A stretch of 64,000 nucleotides of DNA from Rotaria sordida (Eukaryota; Rotifera; Eurotatoria; Philodinida; Philodinidae): contig CAJNOL010000886.1 of assembly GCA_905250125.1 (NCBI GenBank), positions 1 through 64,000 on the forward strand. Direction: 5' to 3'. Positions 37,609 through 48,325 of this stretch are shown one piece after another; the first letter of the stretch is position 1; each line of letters starts with the position of its first letter. The position numbers and the translations under genes are program-made. A model generated the notes under the pieces. The model saw nothing but the letters and a program-made list of their open reading frames with translations, had not been told where the DNA came from and ran no database searches.

Positions 37609-40418
37609 TCCGTAATAAAAAAACAATAAAATTTATTTTACCTGTGTACAACAAGTTCCAGCTGCTGGTGGTCGATAAGTAAAATAATTTGGAAATTCTA
37701 CTGTATTTGCTGTTTCACAAAATGATTTATATAATCGTTGTGGATGTTCTTCTTGTTCTCGAATTGACCATTCTGTATTATTTAATGCATAATGTACACC
37801 ATCACCACCATTATCATGTACATAAACATTATCTAATGTTACATTTCCATATCGACTTGTTACAACAATTCCATGTCCTAGAATATGAAAAATAAAAATC
37901 AATAAAACAAACAAATTTTTTTCTCTACCTCGATTATAAGCTGATATAGAATTTCTTAAATGAAAAGAACTTCCAATATTAGAAAAATTCATTCCATCCG
38001 ATGCAGAATAAAGTATTGTAATATTATCAAATATTGGATTAATTAAATTATCAAATACAGTTATAGCAGCATAACGTTCAGCATATGAATGTATTGATAA
38101 TTCTGGTCTTAAACCAGCATGTAAAATATCAACATAATTAAGTATAGATGGTTGTTGTTTAACATCATTAAATAATAGTGATGCTGAATCTGATATATGT
38201 GGAATATCGGATAATTCTTTTGATTGAAATTTTCTTTCAAAAATAATTCCACCCCAATTAAGAACAACTAATGGATCAAAAAATCCATCACATTGAAGAC
38301 GAACATATTGTTTATCATCTAAATTTATTTAAACAAAAAAGAAAAAGAAAATAAAAAACAAAAAGAAACACCAACCCATTCATCAAATAAAGCAAGCAGA
38401 ACAAGAGAAAAAGCGTGCATGCAAAAATTAGAATGTGCATTATTCATTTTCTTACTGAATAAATTGATCTAGAGTAATGAAAGAAGAAGAAGAAGTAAAA
38501 AAAAGCTAGAGCAGTTTTGTCACAAATTTCTTTGTTTTTAAATCATTTCTATTCAATAGTAGGTCTTGCACACTAACTATTTGAAAAGTTATTATTATTG
38601 ATCTTTGAATAGTTCAATCCACAAGCTACAAATATTATTTTAATATGAGTAGACTAAACTATTGTGCGATAGTCTTGGTATAAAATTAAAAATATGAAAC
38701 AGTTATTAATGCCTCCGTTTGCTCTACAAAATTTTCTATTCAGATTTTTCCATAGAAACTAAGTTTTTAATAAAAACAAACGCATAGATAAGTTTTCATT
38801 TATTCAGTGCTCTACGATAATGTTGAGTTGAAGAAATTAATCACTGCATCAAAGCTGTTATTTTGTTTTGTACAAACATTATTTTGGACTTTTAAGCGAT
38901 TGTGAGTGATATGATCAAATATTAGGACTTGGTATGTCTCCAAACTAATCTAATATTAAATTTTATTTCAATTGAATGTTGTCTGATCTTCAGTCATGTA
39001 CATCTAATAATTCTCACAATAACTTTTTGTACACTCAAAATCTTATCATTTGTAGTAACTTCTATCATTTTTGTTGAATCATGTCCTATCATTTGACATG
39101 TATGAATCTTTTGAGAATGGTACAAAAATTTTTTGTTTTCAGACCCATGAACGAAGAGAGCAGTAAGAGAATGGACTATTATTGAGAATTAAAAACTTTA
39201 CATATCTCCGTACCCTCCTCCTTCAGGAATCCGAGAGTAAAAAAAAAATTTTTTTTTTACCATATGATCAACTTATTATTAATAGATAGAAACTTTTTTT
39301 CATTCAAAAAGTATTTATTGCAAAACTCGTGTACCTTTCTTCTGTTTAGAACATAAAAACTTAATGAAAAGCAATATCCTATTGCGGTATAAGTTACTCA
39401 ATAAAATAATTATATCCTTAATCTCTTCTATTAAAATTCTATAACAAAAAATAGCAGAGAATTGAGTTTTTTTAAAAATGCAAATCCTTAATATCATTTC
39501 AAAATAAACATTTCTCAAATTTCATTATTAACTTCGAGAATAAAAGAATATGTGACAATTTCCGCAAGAATATTATTATTATTATTAGTTAGTAGTTAAA
39601 GAAAATAAATCTTCTTTTTTTTATTTTTGATTAATTCAATTATTTACCACATATATGTATTCCAAGTTGAGGTGGTACACGTACACCAGGACAATCAAGT
39701 AAATGTTCATCTTGTTTCAATCGACATGCTGGATGATCAATTTGTAAACCATACCATGGAGATTCACTACCATTTATACGATATGGTATAACACTTCCAT
39801 TTCGAAAACCCATCATACGACATGTTAATGTTGCATCATAATCAAACCATCTATATAAGAAAAAAAAATTTTTTTTTTTTTTTGTAATATGAAAAATCTT
39901 CATAGACAAGAACAAAAAAAAAAAATCAAGTACCGATAAAATTCTGTACACACATAACGCCATCGATTTTTAAAATACATTTGTAAAAGACCATTTTGAA
40001 TATTTGAAGCATCAACAAGACGAAATCGAATATTAGGACCTGATATTCGATGAATTTGTTGTTGATCATGATAAAGTGCACTTGTTGAACTAGTAAATAC
40101 AATTCTTCGATCAGGTGTACCCTAATTTTTTTTTTTATTTATTAAATAATTTATTTTTAATATATTCTTATTAACAAAAAAAAAATTTACTTTAGCTAAA
40201 AGTCTACCACGAACAATAAGTTGTGCACCACGTGGAAATCTTAATGTTGTTCCACTTTCAATTGTAACTGTTGAATCATATGGAATAATTGCATCTCCAA
40301 AAGCATCATATGGACTTTCAAGACGAGTTAAAAGAATATCACCAATAAGATTTGGTAATTTAGTTGATTGACAATAATAAATTAAGAATAGAATGATTAC
40401 GAGATGCAATGACGCCAT
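19287..40418 (-). CDS. bark: Bark beetle/Anakonda-like tricellular junction protein, 21 exons
   Basis: I assembled one gene by chaining splice sites. Exons (5' to 3'): 40418-40191, 40121-39934, 39850-39648, 38318-37929, 37877-37642, 37551-37278, 35882-35730, 35669-34576, ~34421-33305, 32409-31081, 29846-28696, 26195-25753, 25700-25178, 24148-23905, 23843-23525, 23473-23336, 22661-22515, 22453-22349, 22293-22124, 22069-21752, 20128-19287. Every junction has GT/AG and matching phase except exon 9, whose acceptor falls in a 10-N gap. The product is about 3,200 residues: signal peptide, SRCR, long beta-helix-like repeat regions, second SRCR, more beta-helix, third SRCR, CUB-like region, C-type lectin-like domain, one TM helix and a ~250-residue cytoplasmic tail ending in ETDI. 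This order matches Drosophila Bark beetle/Anakonda (slightly over 3,000 residues), which organises tricellular septate junctions. Single-exon boundaries such as exon 14/15 are less certain. Confidence 0.85.
21254..21566. mobile_element. ~310-bp MITE in an intron of the Bark-like gene
   Basis: Inverted arms: left GCTTAAATGAGTTCATGTCC...; right in reverse complement GCTTAAAAGGGTTCATGTCT.... They share GAGTTTT.ACT.TTTTACT, TGAAAGTTT and GATATTGAATTTC over more than 100 bases. No coding sequence; it lies inside intron 20. Confidence 0.7.
21752..22069 (-). CDS. bark: Bark-like gene exon 20: C-type lectin-like domain
   Basis: One exon encodes about 105 residues beginning KCDPGWTLDDTLCYMYF and ending CSSTAAFICEKG. 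This is the canonical CTLD start (C-x3-W......CY) and end (C......FICE). The four expected cysteines are present. The Ca2+/sugar-binding EPN/QPD and WND motifs are not, so carbohydrate binding is doubtful. Confidence 0.85.
23905..26195 (-). CDS. bark: Bark-like gene exons 12-14: third SRCR and CUB-like region
   Basis: Exon 12 encodes the third SRCR (WSYVCYDTF, LICHQLGLPW, EKIDCSGNEPSISSCSF, FYISCYD). Its donor is CC|GTTCGT, joining in phase 2 to exon 13 (PTYESPQSW). Exons 13-14 give a beta-sandwich, CUB-like stretch ending GCLRVTIYASSGSKMNGF. The exon 14 donor T|GTAAGT requires the next acceptor near 23843. The acceptor closer by (about 23870) would create an immediate stop. Confidence 0.75.
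24808..25048. mobile_element. ~240-bp inverted-repeat element in intron 13 of the Bark-like gene
   Basis: TAGGGAGCTACAAGTTC at the left and, in reverse complement, TAGGGAGCTGCGAGTGC at the right. Further inverted similarity lies inside (GAGGTTTTTTC / GAGGTTTCTTTC). TA lies at both outer edges. A GTTCGAGTCC string near the left end resembles a tRNA B-box, but no tRNA fold is seen. Confidence 0.5.
26375..26590. repeat. inverted repeat of the 'GAAACTTTGCRYA' family
   Basis: Left arm GAGGTCCCAAATTTTCG...CGAATTTTGATTTGAAACTTTTCGCATA. The right arm, reversed, reads GAGGTCTCAGATTTTCGAATTTTGATCTTAAACTTTGTGCATA. Single arms of the same sequence recur near 32563-32650, 32785-32822 and 55083-55150. Confidence 0.65.
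27000..27232. repeat. dispersed repeat, copy A (pairs with 30.68-30.89 kb)
   Basis: Shares ordered blocks with 30680-30890: TCTAGAAAA.ACTATTC.A.AATTTATT, CTCTTGAATTATGTTCT, ACTATAGAA.ATTT and GACAACTTTTTTCTCGTAGT. Both copies are direct and lie in different introns of the Bark-like gene. Confidence 0.65.
27577..28455 (+). pseudogene. decayed Tc1/mariner-superfamily transposase (in intron 11)
   Basis: Antisense to the host gene. The first 142 codons (27595-28023) hold a helix-turn-helix-like N-terminus (LSRGQLARLARLVNNKTGIA, then LSSKFKVS) and the first catalytic region, KLNMDDEKYFTLY. After a frameshift in an A-run the reading continues KFASKILVWIALSENRISKS. After more damage it shows PQNCSRSRPIKTL, MVYEGGWETKTID and LKKRI, matching the 'N.PQ.RPIE.FW' and 'GGWEAKT' blocks of this family. 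Several stops and frame changes make it non-functional. No terminal repeats were found. Confidence 0.8.
28696..32409 (-). CDS. bark: Bark-like gene exons 10-11: second beta-helix region
   Basis: Two large exons (1,329 and 1,151 bases) separated by a 1.2-kb intron. They hold further beta-helix-type repeats, e.g. NNIIGLQINHIHP in exon 10 and NITIQRNLFENIHYDYELIS in exon 11. Exon 11 also contains a capping motif (VMSGIKLTIEPGVELHF) like that at the protein N-terminus. Confidence 0.8.
30680..30890. repeat. dispersed repeat, copy B
   Basis: Direct diverged copy of the repeat at 27000-27232, in intron 10. Their shared blocks are listed there. Confidence 0.65.
33305..34421 (-). CDS. bark: Bark-like gene exon 9: poly-Gln, beta-helix and second SRCR
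   Basis: The 5' edge is lost in a 10-N gap. The exon resumes RRIINRTRR followed by a run of eight glutamines (CAA codons) and a beta-helix-type stretch. It ends in an SRCR domain (GTVCNHGWTKENSILVCMLLG, later WSEVDCDLYQDETIEQC and IKCLPP). The donor is G|GTAAGT at about 33304. Confidence 0.8.
34422..34431. other. assembly gap (10 N) inside the Bark-like gene
   Basis: Ten Ns next to a CAA-repeat run; the acceptor of exon 9 is hidden here. Confidence 0.98.
34576..38318 (-). CDS. bark: Bark-like gene exons 4-8: beta-helix-type repeat region
   Basis: Five exons encoding Asn/Ile/Phe-rich irregular repeats with alternating short strands and N-x-S/T sites. These are typical of right-handed parallel beta-helix (pectate-lyase-like) segments, for example NVTLDNVYVHDNGGDGVHYA in exon 5 and NRLINNNITIKKSN in exon 8. 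The phases join without a stop. Exon 8 is 1,094 bases; its open frame begins well upstream of the first internal ATG near 35274. Confidence 0.8.
39648..40418 (-). CDS. bark: Bark-like gene exons 1-3: signal peptide and first SRCR
   Basis: Exon 1 starts at ATG 40418 with the secretion signal MASLHLVIILFLIYYCQS, then beta-helix-capping sequence (IESGTTLRFPRGAQLIVRGRLLAK). Exon 2 carries VDASNIQNGLLQMYFKNRWRY. Exon 3 completes a scavenger-receptor cysteine-rich domain: CRMMGFRNGSV and DEHLLDCPG. The 69-bp intron 1 and 83-bp intron 2 are phase 0 and phase 2. TATA-like sequence lies 70-90 bases upstream (about 40489-40509). Confidence 0.82.
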
Positions 40419-42114
40419 GCATTACCTTTGAATGGCCTCAAGCAAACTCGTTTAAAACTTTGGTGTTTTTTTTTTTTGTTTTTTGTCTTATATATATTTA
40501 TATATAAATTTAATCAAACGATCTATTGACCGTTAAAGTATATGAATTAAGTAGTCTAACATGAATGACTCACACCACAGGTAAAACAACTATCGGTCAA
40601 CTTTCATTATTGAACGATATATACCTTTATTCATTCAGGTAAATACTTGACAAAACGATAGAGATCGCTAATGTCACAACAGGTATATGTTAAAATGAAT
40701 GAGAGACGATGATCATCGGGTCAAATGAAAGAGCAAAGAATGAACAAAAAGAAAAAAAAAAAACGAGAATATGATGAATTGATGGAAGCTATTTTTTTGC
40801 ATTCTAAATCAATGACCGAAACGATCATCAATAAAGATTAATCAAACTTTATAATAGAACGCAAGAAAAATGTTCAACATTTGCAATGGAAAACAAAAAG
40901 TCGTTTACATTTTGAAAAGACGAATACCAAAAAAAAAACAAAAGAATCGTTGATAAAATCAATCACAATAGCAAGGTTAATTACTATCGACTAATTATAT
41001 ATCATTTTTTTGTATTGTTATTATAAATGTCGGTCGGATTCTACTAGTTCATATAGAAAAATAAGAAGACATTAACACACAACAAAAAACAAAATTTACT
41101 TATGTCAAGGTCACTAAACGTTTATGGATTGTAGGTTATCAACTTTGCTGATTTCAAATATGACCAAGTGAACTTTTCTTCGGTCTTCATATGCTGACTT
41201 TTGAGACTAATAATTTTTTCCATTTTCAATCGTTTTTATTTTGCAGATAATACTACTATTTTAATTCATACAACAGATACATATTAACATTGCTATGTGA
41301 AAATTTTCAAGTTGATATTATTTTACTTAAAAACTAAAGGAGAAAAAGCTGAAATTAGACTTTTTTTTTTAATAATTTTCTGTCAACTTTAAATCAGAAA
41401 AATCGAAAACATTATTTATTTTTGTGATTGTTATGATAGACTTCATCCTCTAAGTGTACGAATCATTGTCTTTTAACAACCATGTTCTACCTACAGGCTT
41501 ATATCATAAGAAGATACTTACAATCGAGGCACAAAACGTTAAAAAAACCAGGCTTTTTTTAAATTTAAAATTGATAGAAAATAAACAAAAAAATCACTTT
41601 TCAACTTGCTTAAGATGAACTAGAATTCCTTTTCAAAAAAAATTTTTTTTTAGATTCATAGATTTTTATGAAGTTATATCAAAATTAATTCTGATAGAAA
41701 AGGACATTTTGAAGATATGTGAAAGTGCAAGAAGAGCTACACCAATATTCAATCTTTAATTTTATTTTTTCTGTTGATTAAGAATGTTCCGGAAAATGGT
41801 CAGGGTTCACTTTACTTCTACATAATATATCTACAAAAATCAGAAAGATTACAAATAACTTATGAACTAATATTCTTTTATTTCTTATACAGCCGAACGC
41901 TTTTGTTCTTTTATTATAAACTAGTGTGAGCCCATGCATACTGCACGGCTGTTTTCTCCTTTAATTTATGACCTCAGACGTTTAACTTTTCATCTGGTTA
42001 CAGACACTCGATATTATGTATATAGATAGATAGTCCTACGGCCTCATACTGTTATATCGCACATATTTTTATAGTACATGTAGCCTTCGTCCTTATATAC
42101 CTTACTTCCTTCAA
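40419..42114. other. intergenic: Bark-like promoter side, no gene recognised
   Basis: About 1.7 kb of AT-rich DNA without a recognisable coding region. The TATA-like stretch near 40489-40509 is the best promoter candidate for the Bark-like gene. Sequences near 41960-42030 and 42380-42440 resemble each other in direct orientation (TTTAA...GACACTCGATATTAT versus TTTAATCTTTGATC...ACTGAACATTAT) and flank the tandem array. Confidence 0.4.
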
Positions 42115-42365
42115 GGTCTATGGATGGGTATCCCATAGAACAGCTCTTGAGAACATATGAGTTTCCTCATAGGATAGTCCTTGAGGACCTATGGGTATCC
42201 CATAGAGCAGTTCTTGAGAACCTATGAATACTCCTATAGGATAGCTCTTGATCGCCTATGGGTTCCTCCATAGAATAGCCGTTTAGGACTTATGGGTACC
42301 CTCACAAGATAGCCATTAAGGACCTATGAGTCCCTATGCAGTAGTCCTTGGCGCCTTCCGCTTAT
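42115..42365. repeat. 34-bp tandem repeat, ~7 copies
   Basis: Successive units close to GGGTACCCCATAGGATAGCY followed by CTTGAGGACCTAT, with 33-34 bp spacing and moderate divergence. Each unit contains a GGGTAnCCCATAG near-palindrome. Confidence 0.75.
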
Positions 42366-42687
42366 AGCCTTATTTGACCTTTAATCTTTGATCCGGCACA
42401 GACAGATACATACACTGAACATTATATATAGACTTTTTGACTACTGTTCTTGTCAATCAATTTTTGTAGATCCGTATACACTAAAGTCCATCCTTACTTT
42501 ATGTTTTGATACTACTCAAAAAAGGATGTAAATCTAAACGGATCAGGAGAGTTGCGACATTTTTGTAATCGTTGCTGACTGAAACAATAAATCGGATGGA
42601 TTTCAAAATTAATTCAAGGAATGTTTATTCGATAAAAAAAATCGATCTATTATACAAAAATCAGCACCTATTGAAATATCACAATAA

Positions 42688-45439
42688 TTATATATTGATA
42701 AATTCCATATTAGCAGCAGGAGGTACATGTTCTTGTTCATTATTTGCACATGAATCAGATTTTTCTTCTACTTGTTTCGTTGATGTTTTTCCAGAAGAAG
42801 CTAAAATTTGTGCACGATGTTTTTCAGTTGCTCGTTGTTTTTTTGCTTTTTTCTTATCAGCTTTCAATTGACGATTTGCTATAGGTCGATTTTTTATTTT
42901 AGAATTTGTTTTTGTTTGTTCATTTTCTGATGTTTCATCATTTGAATTTTCTTCATTCATTTCATTATCATCTGTTGTTAGTTTAAGTAATGCTTCCACA
43001 GTTGAATCAATATCAAAATTATTATTTGCAAATGATTGTTGAACAATATCAACATCATAGATACCTGTTATTGACATTATTCGTTCTATAGATTCATTTG
43101 ATTCTTGAACTTTTGTTGATTGTTCCAATGATGGACTATCTAAAGCAAGTAAATAAGCAATTGTTCCATCAATATCACCATGATTATCAATTAATGTGTC
43201 GCGAATTAATTGACGATCAACAGAATTTGTTAATTGTGAATGAATATAATCAATATCATGTTCACTAAATAATTCTGTTGAATCAATAGCACATGCACCA
43301 TATGTAGTTTCATTAGTTGTCTTTTGACTTTTTTCATTTGTTGATGATATATTACATGTTGTCATTGTTTGTCGAATATTTGCTGATGCAGATCCACGAT
43401 CACCTAATTTTCGTACGGATGAATAATGTTCATAATCATGATATGATATATGAATTTCATGTTTCGGAGAATCAGAAAAACATACTATCCAAACTGGTTG
43501 ATTTAACTAAAATCATTGATAAGAAAGATATAGTTATTACTCAACAATTTATTTTACTACAAAGAAAGATTATTAATTTTTGGTAATCAAATTTTCAAAT
43601 AAAGTCTATGCAGAGTACAGTGTTTTATCCAACGAGGAAGCATCAGTCCTCCGATAATTGGATTGACTTTCCCGAAGTTTTAAATCACTCCTACGGAAGA
43701 GAAAATCTGGATAAAATATTAATTAGATGGAGAATATTGCATAGTTAAATCTCGGCTGAAGTAGCGTATAATATTGAGATTCTAGATGACGGATGGTGCA
43801 AAAGATCTGCAATAATCGTAAAGATTTGATAGTCTTCTTGTTCGAATACGCTAAGTCTTTACTACAAAACTTGGTTGAAATATTTATCGAAGGCTGAAAA
43901 AAAGTTCTTTGTACGTTAATGAAATTTAGAAGAAAATCTCTATCTACTAAGAAAGTTGATCTTATGTCCCATCTTTTGTAGCGCTACAATAGGACATAAT
44001 AAACAGATAAAAATAAAAATTTCAAACTATCGATTGAGTTTGAAACCGATATTTTTTCTAACAGTCTTTGCTAGTGAAATATTCACAACTAATAAATGAT
44101 TTCGCAAAATAAGGTTTTTTTTTCCGATCATCGAAATTAATGACATTTTCATGTTTTATGCCCATTTAAAGTTTAGTGAGAACACATTACATAAAACAGA
44201 ATATTAGACATTATGAGAAAAATTTCATAGAACATTGTAGATAGAAAAATCAAATTTGTATTATATAAACTTTTGTTCGGAGATAATTCTCAATATTTTA
44301 TTGAATCAAGAAAAAAAACTCTCACTTGAATGTATTCTGAGTTCCAAAATTTATGACCGATCCGTTATTAACACATGTTAATCGTTCTGTTCTAAACGTC
44401 ATAGATAAATTTTAGTAGTGAAAATGAATGAACCATCACGATCTGTTTGTTAGTCATGATCGCGAACTTTTTTTTCAGATTCAGTTAAAGCCACACTAAT
44501 AAATCTTTTAAAAGACCTTTCTTAAGTATTAATATCATCAAACTTGGTTATAGTTTTATCTGTAAACTGTAGCTTTGATCGAAAATTGTGAAAATTCCAT
44601 AATAAATCTTCGATTTCTGTATGACTGTGATCTTTGTCATAATCACGATCATTACTATGCAGACTTCTAAACACAATGCTTTCCATAATATAGAATTTTA
44701 TAGAAAATAAAAATCTAAACGAATCTATAAAAGATATGCAGGATCAGCTTTTTTCATATTCTGTATCCTGACTGAGAAAAAATTTTCTAACCTCCCTATC
44801 CTACCGCATCTTTTAAGATAACCCTATACATCGCTACAATTTATCTCATACATCGAACTTCTCAAAGAATAAACTATGAATTCGTTTAATTAGAACTTTG
44901 AATGATAATTTATTTTTTTTTTGAATAGACTATTATATGAATAATTACTTGATGTATACATATTTTAGCATCGAAAAGACGTGAAAAAGCAACAAGACAT
45001 TCATTTCCACCATATGTTCCATCTTTTGAAAGTGAACGAATAAATGCATCAAATGGTTGATCAACAATAAATGGTTCAAAATCTGCACGATTTATACGCA
45101 TATAATCACAGATTTTTTCTCGATAATAACTATGTCGATGTTGATCACCATCCATTTGATCAGCAACTATTTATAAAAAAAACAAAAAAGCAAACCCAAT
45201 AATTTTAAAAGAAGATTAATAAATAACTCACAACTTCGAAATAGACAATTTCCATCACCTACAATATATCTTAATTGTAAATTAAATGCACGTAATTGAT
45301 TATTAAATTCTCCAATATTTTCATCGCCTTTAGCATGTGCTTTTTTTTCACGAGATTGTTTTTCTTGTCGTCGAATTTCACGTTCTTGTTGTTTTGATGA
45401 ATTTGATGTATTATCTGAATTATTACGTCGAGGACACAT
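42688..45439 (-). CDS. OTUD3: OTU-domain deubiquitinase, OTUD3 orthologue, three exons
   Basis: Exons 45439-45232, 45166-44949 and 43506-42688 join in phase 1 and phase 0 to 414 residues, close to the ~400 of animal OTUD3. The introns are 65 and 1,442 bases. OTU catalytic site: GDGNCLFRSF at 61-70 with D62 and C65 (nucleophile), YGGNECLVAFSR at 121-132, and the catalytic His in YEHYSSVR (H169). The extended N-terminus is basic/acidic (QEREIRRQEKQSREKK). The C-terminal half has a UBA-type segment around 282-318 (IMSITGIYDVDIVQQSF...VEALLKL), a weaker one near 234-263, and a Lys-rich tail (RQLKADKKKAKKQR). The family removes ubiquitin from substrates in the cytosol; targets here are unknown. 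AATAAA-type signal at 42624-42629 (- strand). Confidence 0.92.
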
Positions 45440-46733
45440 GGAAGAAAAAAATCACGTGAAATTAAATTATTCTTCTAAAAATAAGATGATTTCTTTTTTT
45501 AAACATATATGGACTGTTTTAATAGTTACATGCATTGGTGAAAATAAAATATAAAAAAACAAAAATTTGATCAGTAAGAAAAATGATGATACCAATCGAC
45601 AGTTATTATGAAATTAGGTAATTCATATAGACAATATTTCAAAAGTACAGAGAGACTGGCAATAGAGATTGTGAGTCAGTAATTTCGTCGAAGGATGTCG
45701 CTGTTTTACGATATAATTTTTGAAAAATTGCAAAAAAAAAGAAAGTAAAGTACATGCAGTAACACGTCGTAATTATAAAATCGTGAACACTTCTTTACAA
45801 TATCTCTTACTATTATTACCTCTTTAAACATGCATGTAATGTTTTTTTCGACCTATTTCTACAATCTATCATCGATCTCATGTGTACTACAGCTAGTGTA
45901 TACTTCATCTATATCAAAACTTTCGTTATAATTAAGAAATTTTTCAATTCAAATCATTTAAATGAACAAGAGAATAATCATTAGGTCTTTATCTGACAAG
46001 AGAACATACACAACTGTCGGACACTATTCGAACCTATACTTTGACTGTAGATAGGACTCAATGAGATTAAGAAAACCCTAAAAAGATTTGAGTCTATGAC
46101 ATGCTTAGACGGAGATCTTGTTGACACATAGGTTTAAGAAAATAGGTTTTTCTTTTTTACTTTCTTCCCAACATATATTCTTGATTCTAAGAAATTAAGA
46201 TCTGTCATTTTTTAGCATAAAGTGAAAAAAAAAACTCACCACTAGCTAAAACATTCTATTTTCTCAAATACATGTATCGGACGGCGTCCAACAGTTAGGT
46301 GCGTTCTCTTGCGAAACTAATGTAGCCGAAAACAAGGAGTGTCTAATAACTTTTGCTACTATTCAAATAGTATTCCTTCCTCTTATATACACAGAGATAC
46401 AAGTAACATAAAAATTCAAAGAACCTTTTTGAATTATTTCTGAGAATTTTTCTGCCATTTTATTAGGGATATTAAATAAAAACCAATGAATAGAATGAGA
46501 TTCACAAATCGACATTATTGTCATTCAGAATTCAACTGCATACGTTTGATATATAAAATATTGATGAACACGAGCAGCAGTCAAACAAAATACTTGAACT
46601 AGTAGAAGATCTGAATTTGTTCAAAGAATAAACATATTTTCAAATGTATCTACAGTAAGTAGCTAGTTTTTAAAAATGTATTAGAATGCGCTAAGCTAAT
46701 GGCTTTGATAAGTATCATAGTGGTTTTTAAACC
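45440..46733. other. intergenic, no gene recognised
   Basis: 5' flank of OTUD3 and AT-rich sequence; nothing identifiable. Confidence 0.5.
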
Positions 46734-46968
46734 AAACAACGAGACATATGTAGGCCTGGAAAGAAAGACTTCCTGTATTAGATGATATAGATATTATCAA
46801 GTTTTATTGCATACTGCAAATATGTCAATAGATAGTGGCACCTTTGCTGTTGTTAACCATAGTTACGGCGAAGGTGATGCTATCTATCAATATCTGTAGG
46901 GCACACGTAATAGAACTTGGTAATATCTAGAAGTCTTCCTTTACAAACCTATATATGTCCTGTTGTTC
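46734..46968. mobile_element. ~235-bp MITE with ~100-bp TIRs
   Basis: The left end reads AAACAACGAGACATATGTAGG; the right end, reversed, reads GAACAACAGGACATATATAGG. Similarity extends inward through AAAG.AAGACTTC, AGATATTA.CAAGTT and GATAGATAG...CACCTT. It is almost entirely hairpin, with a loop of about 25 bases. Confidence 0.75.
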
Positions 46969-47162
46969 GATCAAAACTTTATAATCGCCTTTACTAACGT
47001 TTTTGAGTATGTTTTCTAGATGTCATAAAGAAATTTTTATCTAAACAGGTTTCTTCTTATATGATAGGACTTTTTTGTTCATTATTCGAATGGAAAATGA
47101 TAGAATGGCTATTATTCATCACTCAAAAAGATTAAATTTGAATTTGAATAAAGACTGTGTCT

Positions 47163-47765
47163 GACTATAGTTCGAACAATCAAAAGTCCTACTTGAGAGT
47201 ACGTCCATATAAAGTTTTATTCTAATACTATAGGAAGGAGTTGTAATGTGCTATTACATAGGAACATACAACATGCCTAGGAGTATCTAATAACATGAAC
47301 CAATCTAATATAGAACAAGCCCAGTAAAAGAACGAAACAGAAAAAAGAAAGGTAATACATGCACTGCCAGAGTACAATTCTTACTACATAAAACAGATGA
47401 TACAATCCACATAAAAGCAATTAATGAAAGCTAATTATATGTCTATAGAGCAGTATGGATCTCCTTGTATTAAGAGCTGCACTCATCTTCCATTTTCTCT
47501 TCTTTTTCATATTCATCTTCCATTTCATAAAAATCGCTATATTTGAAGTTATATAGCGACGGTGCACCAATAGAAAGAGATAAAAGTCTAACATATATAC
47601 TATGGATAGAGGATCACTAGAGGATTATAATGATAGGTAAATGACTAATCCATATCAGCCTATAGTATATACAGAACAAGAAAACACATCATCATAAAAT
47701 CAAAGTGAATATTAAAAAAAAATCATATTTTAAGTAGAACTTTTGATTGTTTGGACTATAGTTGA
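47163..47765. mobile_element. ~600-bp inverted-repeat element, non-coding
   Basis: Left GACTATAGTTCGAACAATCA followed by AAAGTCCTACTT. Right end reversed, AACTATAGTCCAAACAATCA followed by AAAGTTCTACTT. These are 33-bp imperfect TIRs. No transposase inside. Confidence 0.6.
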
Positions 47766-48011
47766 CTTTAGTTTTGGTCTTCAAGAAATCATTCATATTT
47801 TCATTCTAACTAGAAGTAATAATATCAGGGACAATCTACATATATATGTTGGTATACCTTTAGCCCTAGTAGTAGCAAGCCTTTTTAGCACTTTACTGAT
47901 AGTATACAGTTTTTTAGCTTGATTATTTTATTTTTATATTAATGTTTTAGCCTAAATGTGCTATTTTCATATTCGATTTGATAAAAATATTATTAAAATG
48001 ATGATCTTTCT

Positions 48012-48231
48012 TTATTTGAAACAATTAATACAAAAAATACATTTTACAGAATGCTCCCTACAAACAAATTCTGAACATTTATAACGTTTATTTGAATTTT
48101 TTCTGTCTCTAGAAAAATGGTAATTGAACATCGTTTACGTTTGGGTTGAATAAAGTTTTCATTTGCTTTTTCTGCTTCTTCCTCTATGACAGGATAGCCA
48201 ACGACCGCTATCGCATTTTGAACATCTTTAT
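48012..48231 (-). pseudogene. piggyBac transposase C-terminal remnant (Cys-rich domain)
   Basis: The - strand reads KDVQNAIAVVGYPVIEEEAE and then ENFIQPKRKRC. After a frame change it reads SRDRKNSNKRYKCSEFVC, then REHSVKCIFCINCFK and a stop. The basic stretch followed by closely spaced Cys/His (C..., VC..H...C..C) is the C-terminal cysteine-rich domain of piggyBac-family transposases. The DDD core is absent. Confidence 0.7.
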
Positions 48232-48300
48232 GGTAAGTTGTTGAAATTCTTGAGCAAAAATTCAGAAGAGATGGGAGTAAACTTATTTATAATACTTCAA

Positions 48301-48325
48301 CGATATATATATATATATATATATG
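48301..48325. repeat. (AT)n microsatellite
   Basis: About 11 AT dinucleotides inside the piggyBac-type remnant. Confidence 0.85.
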
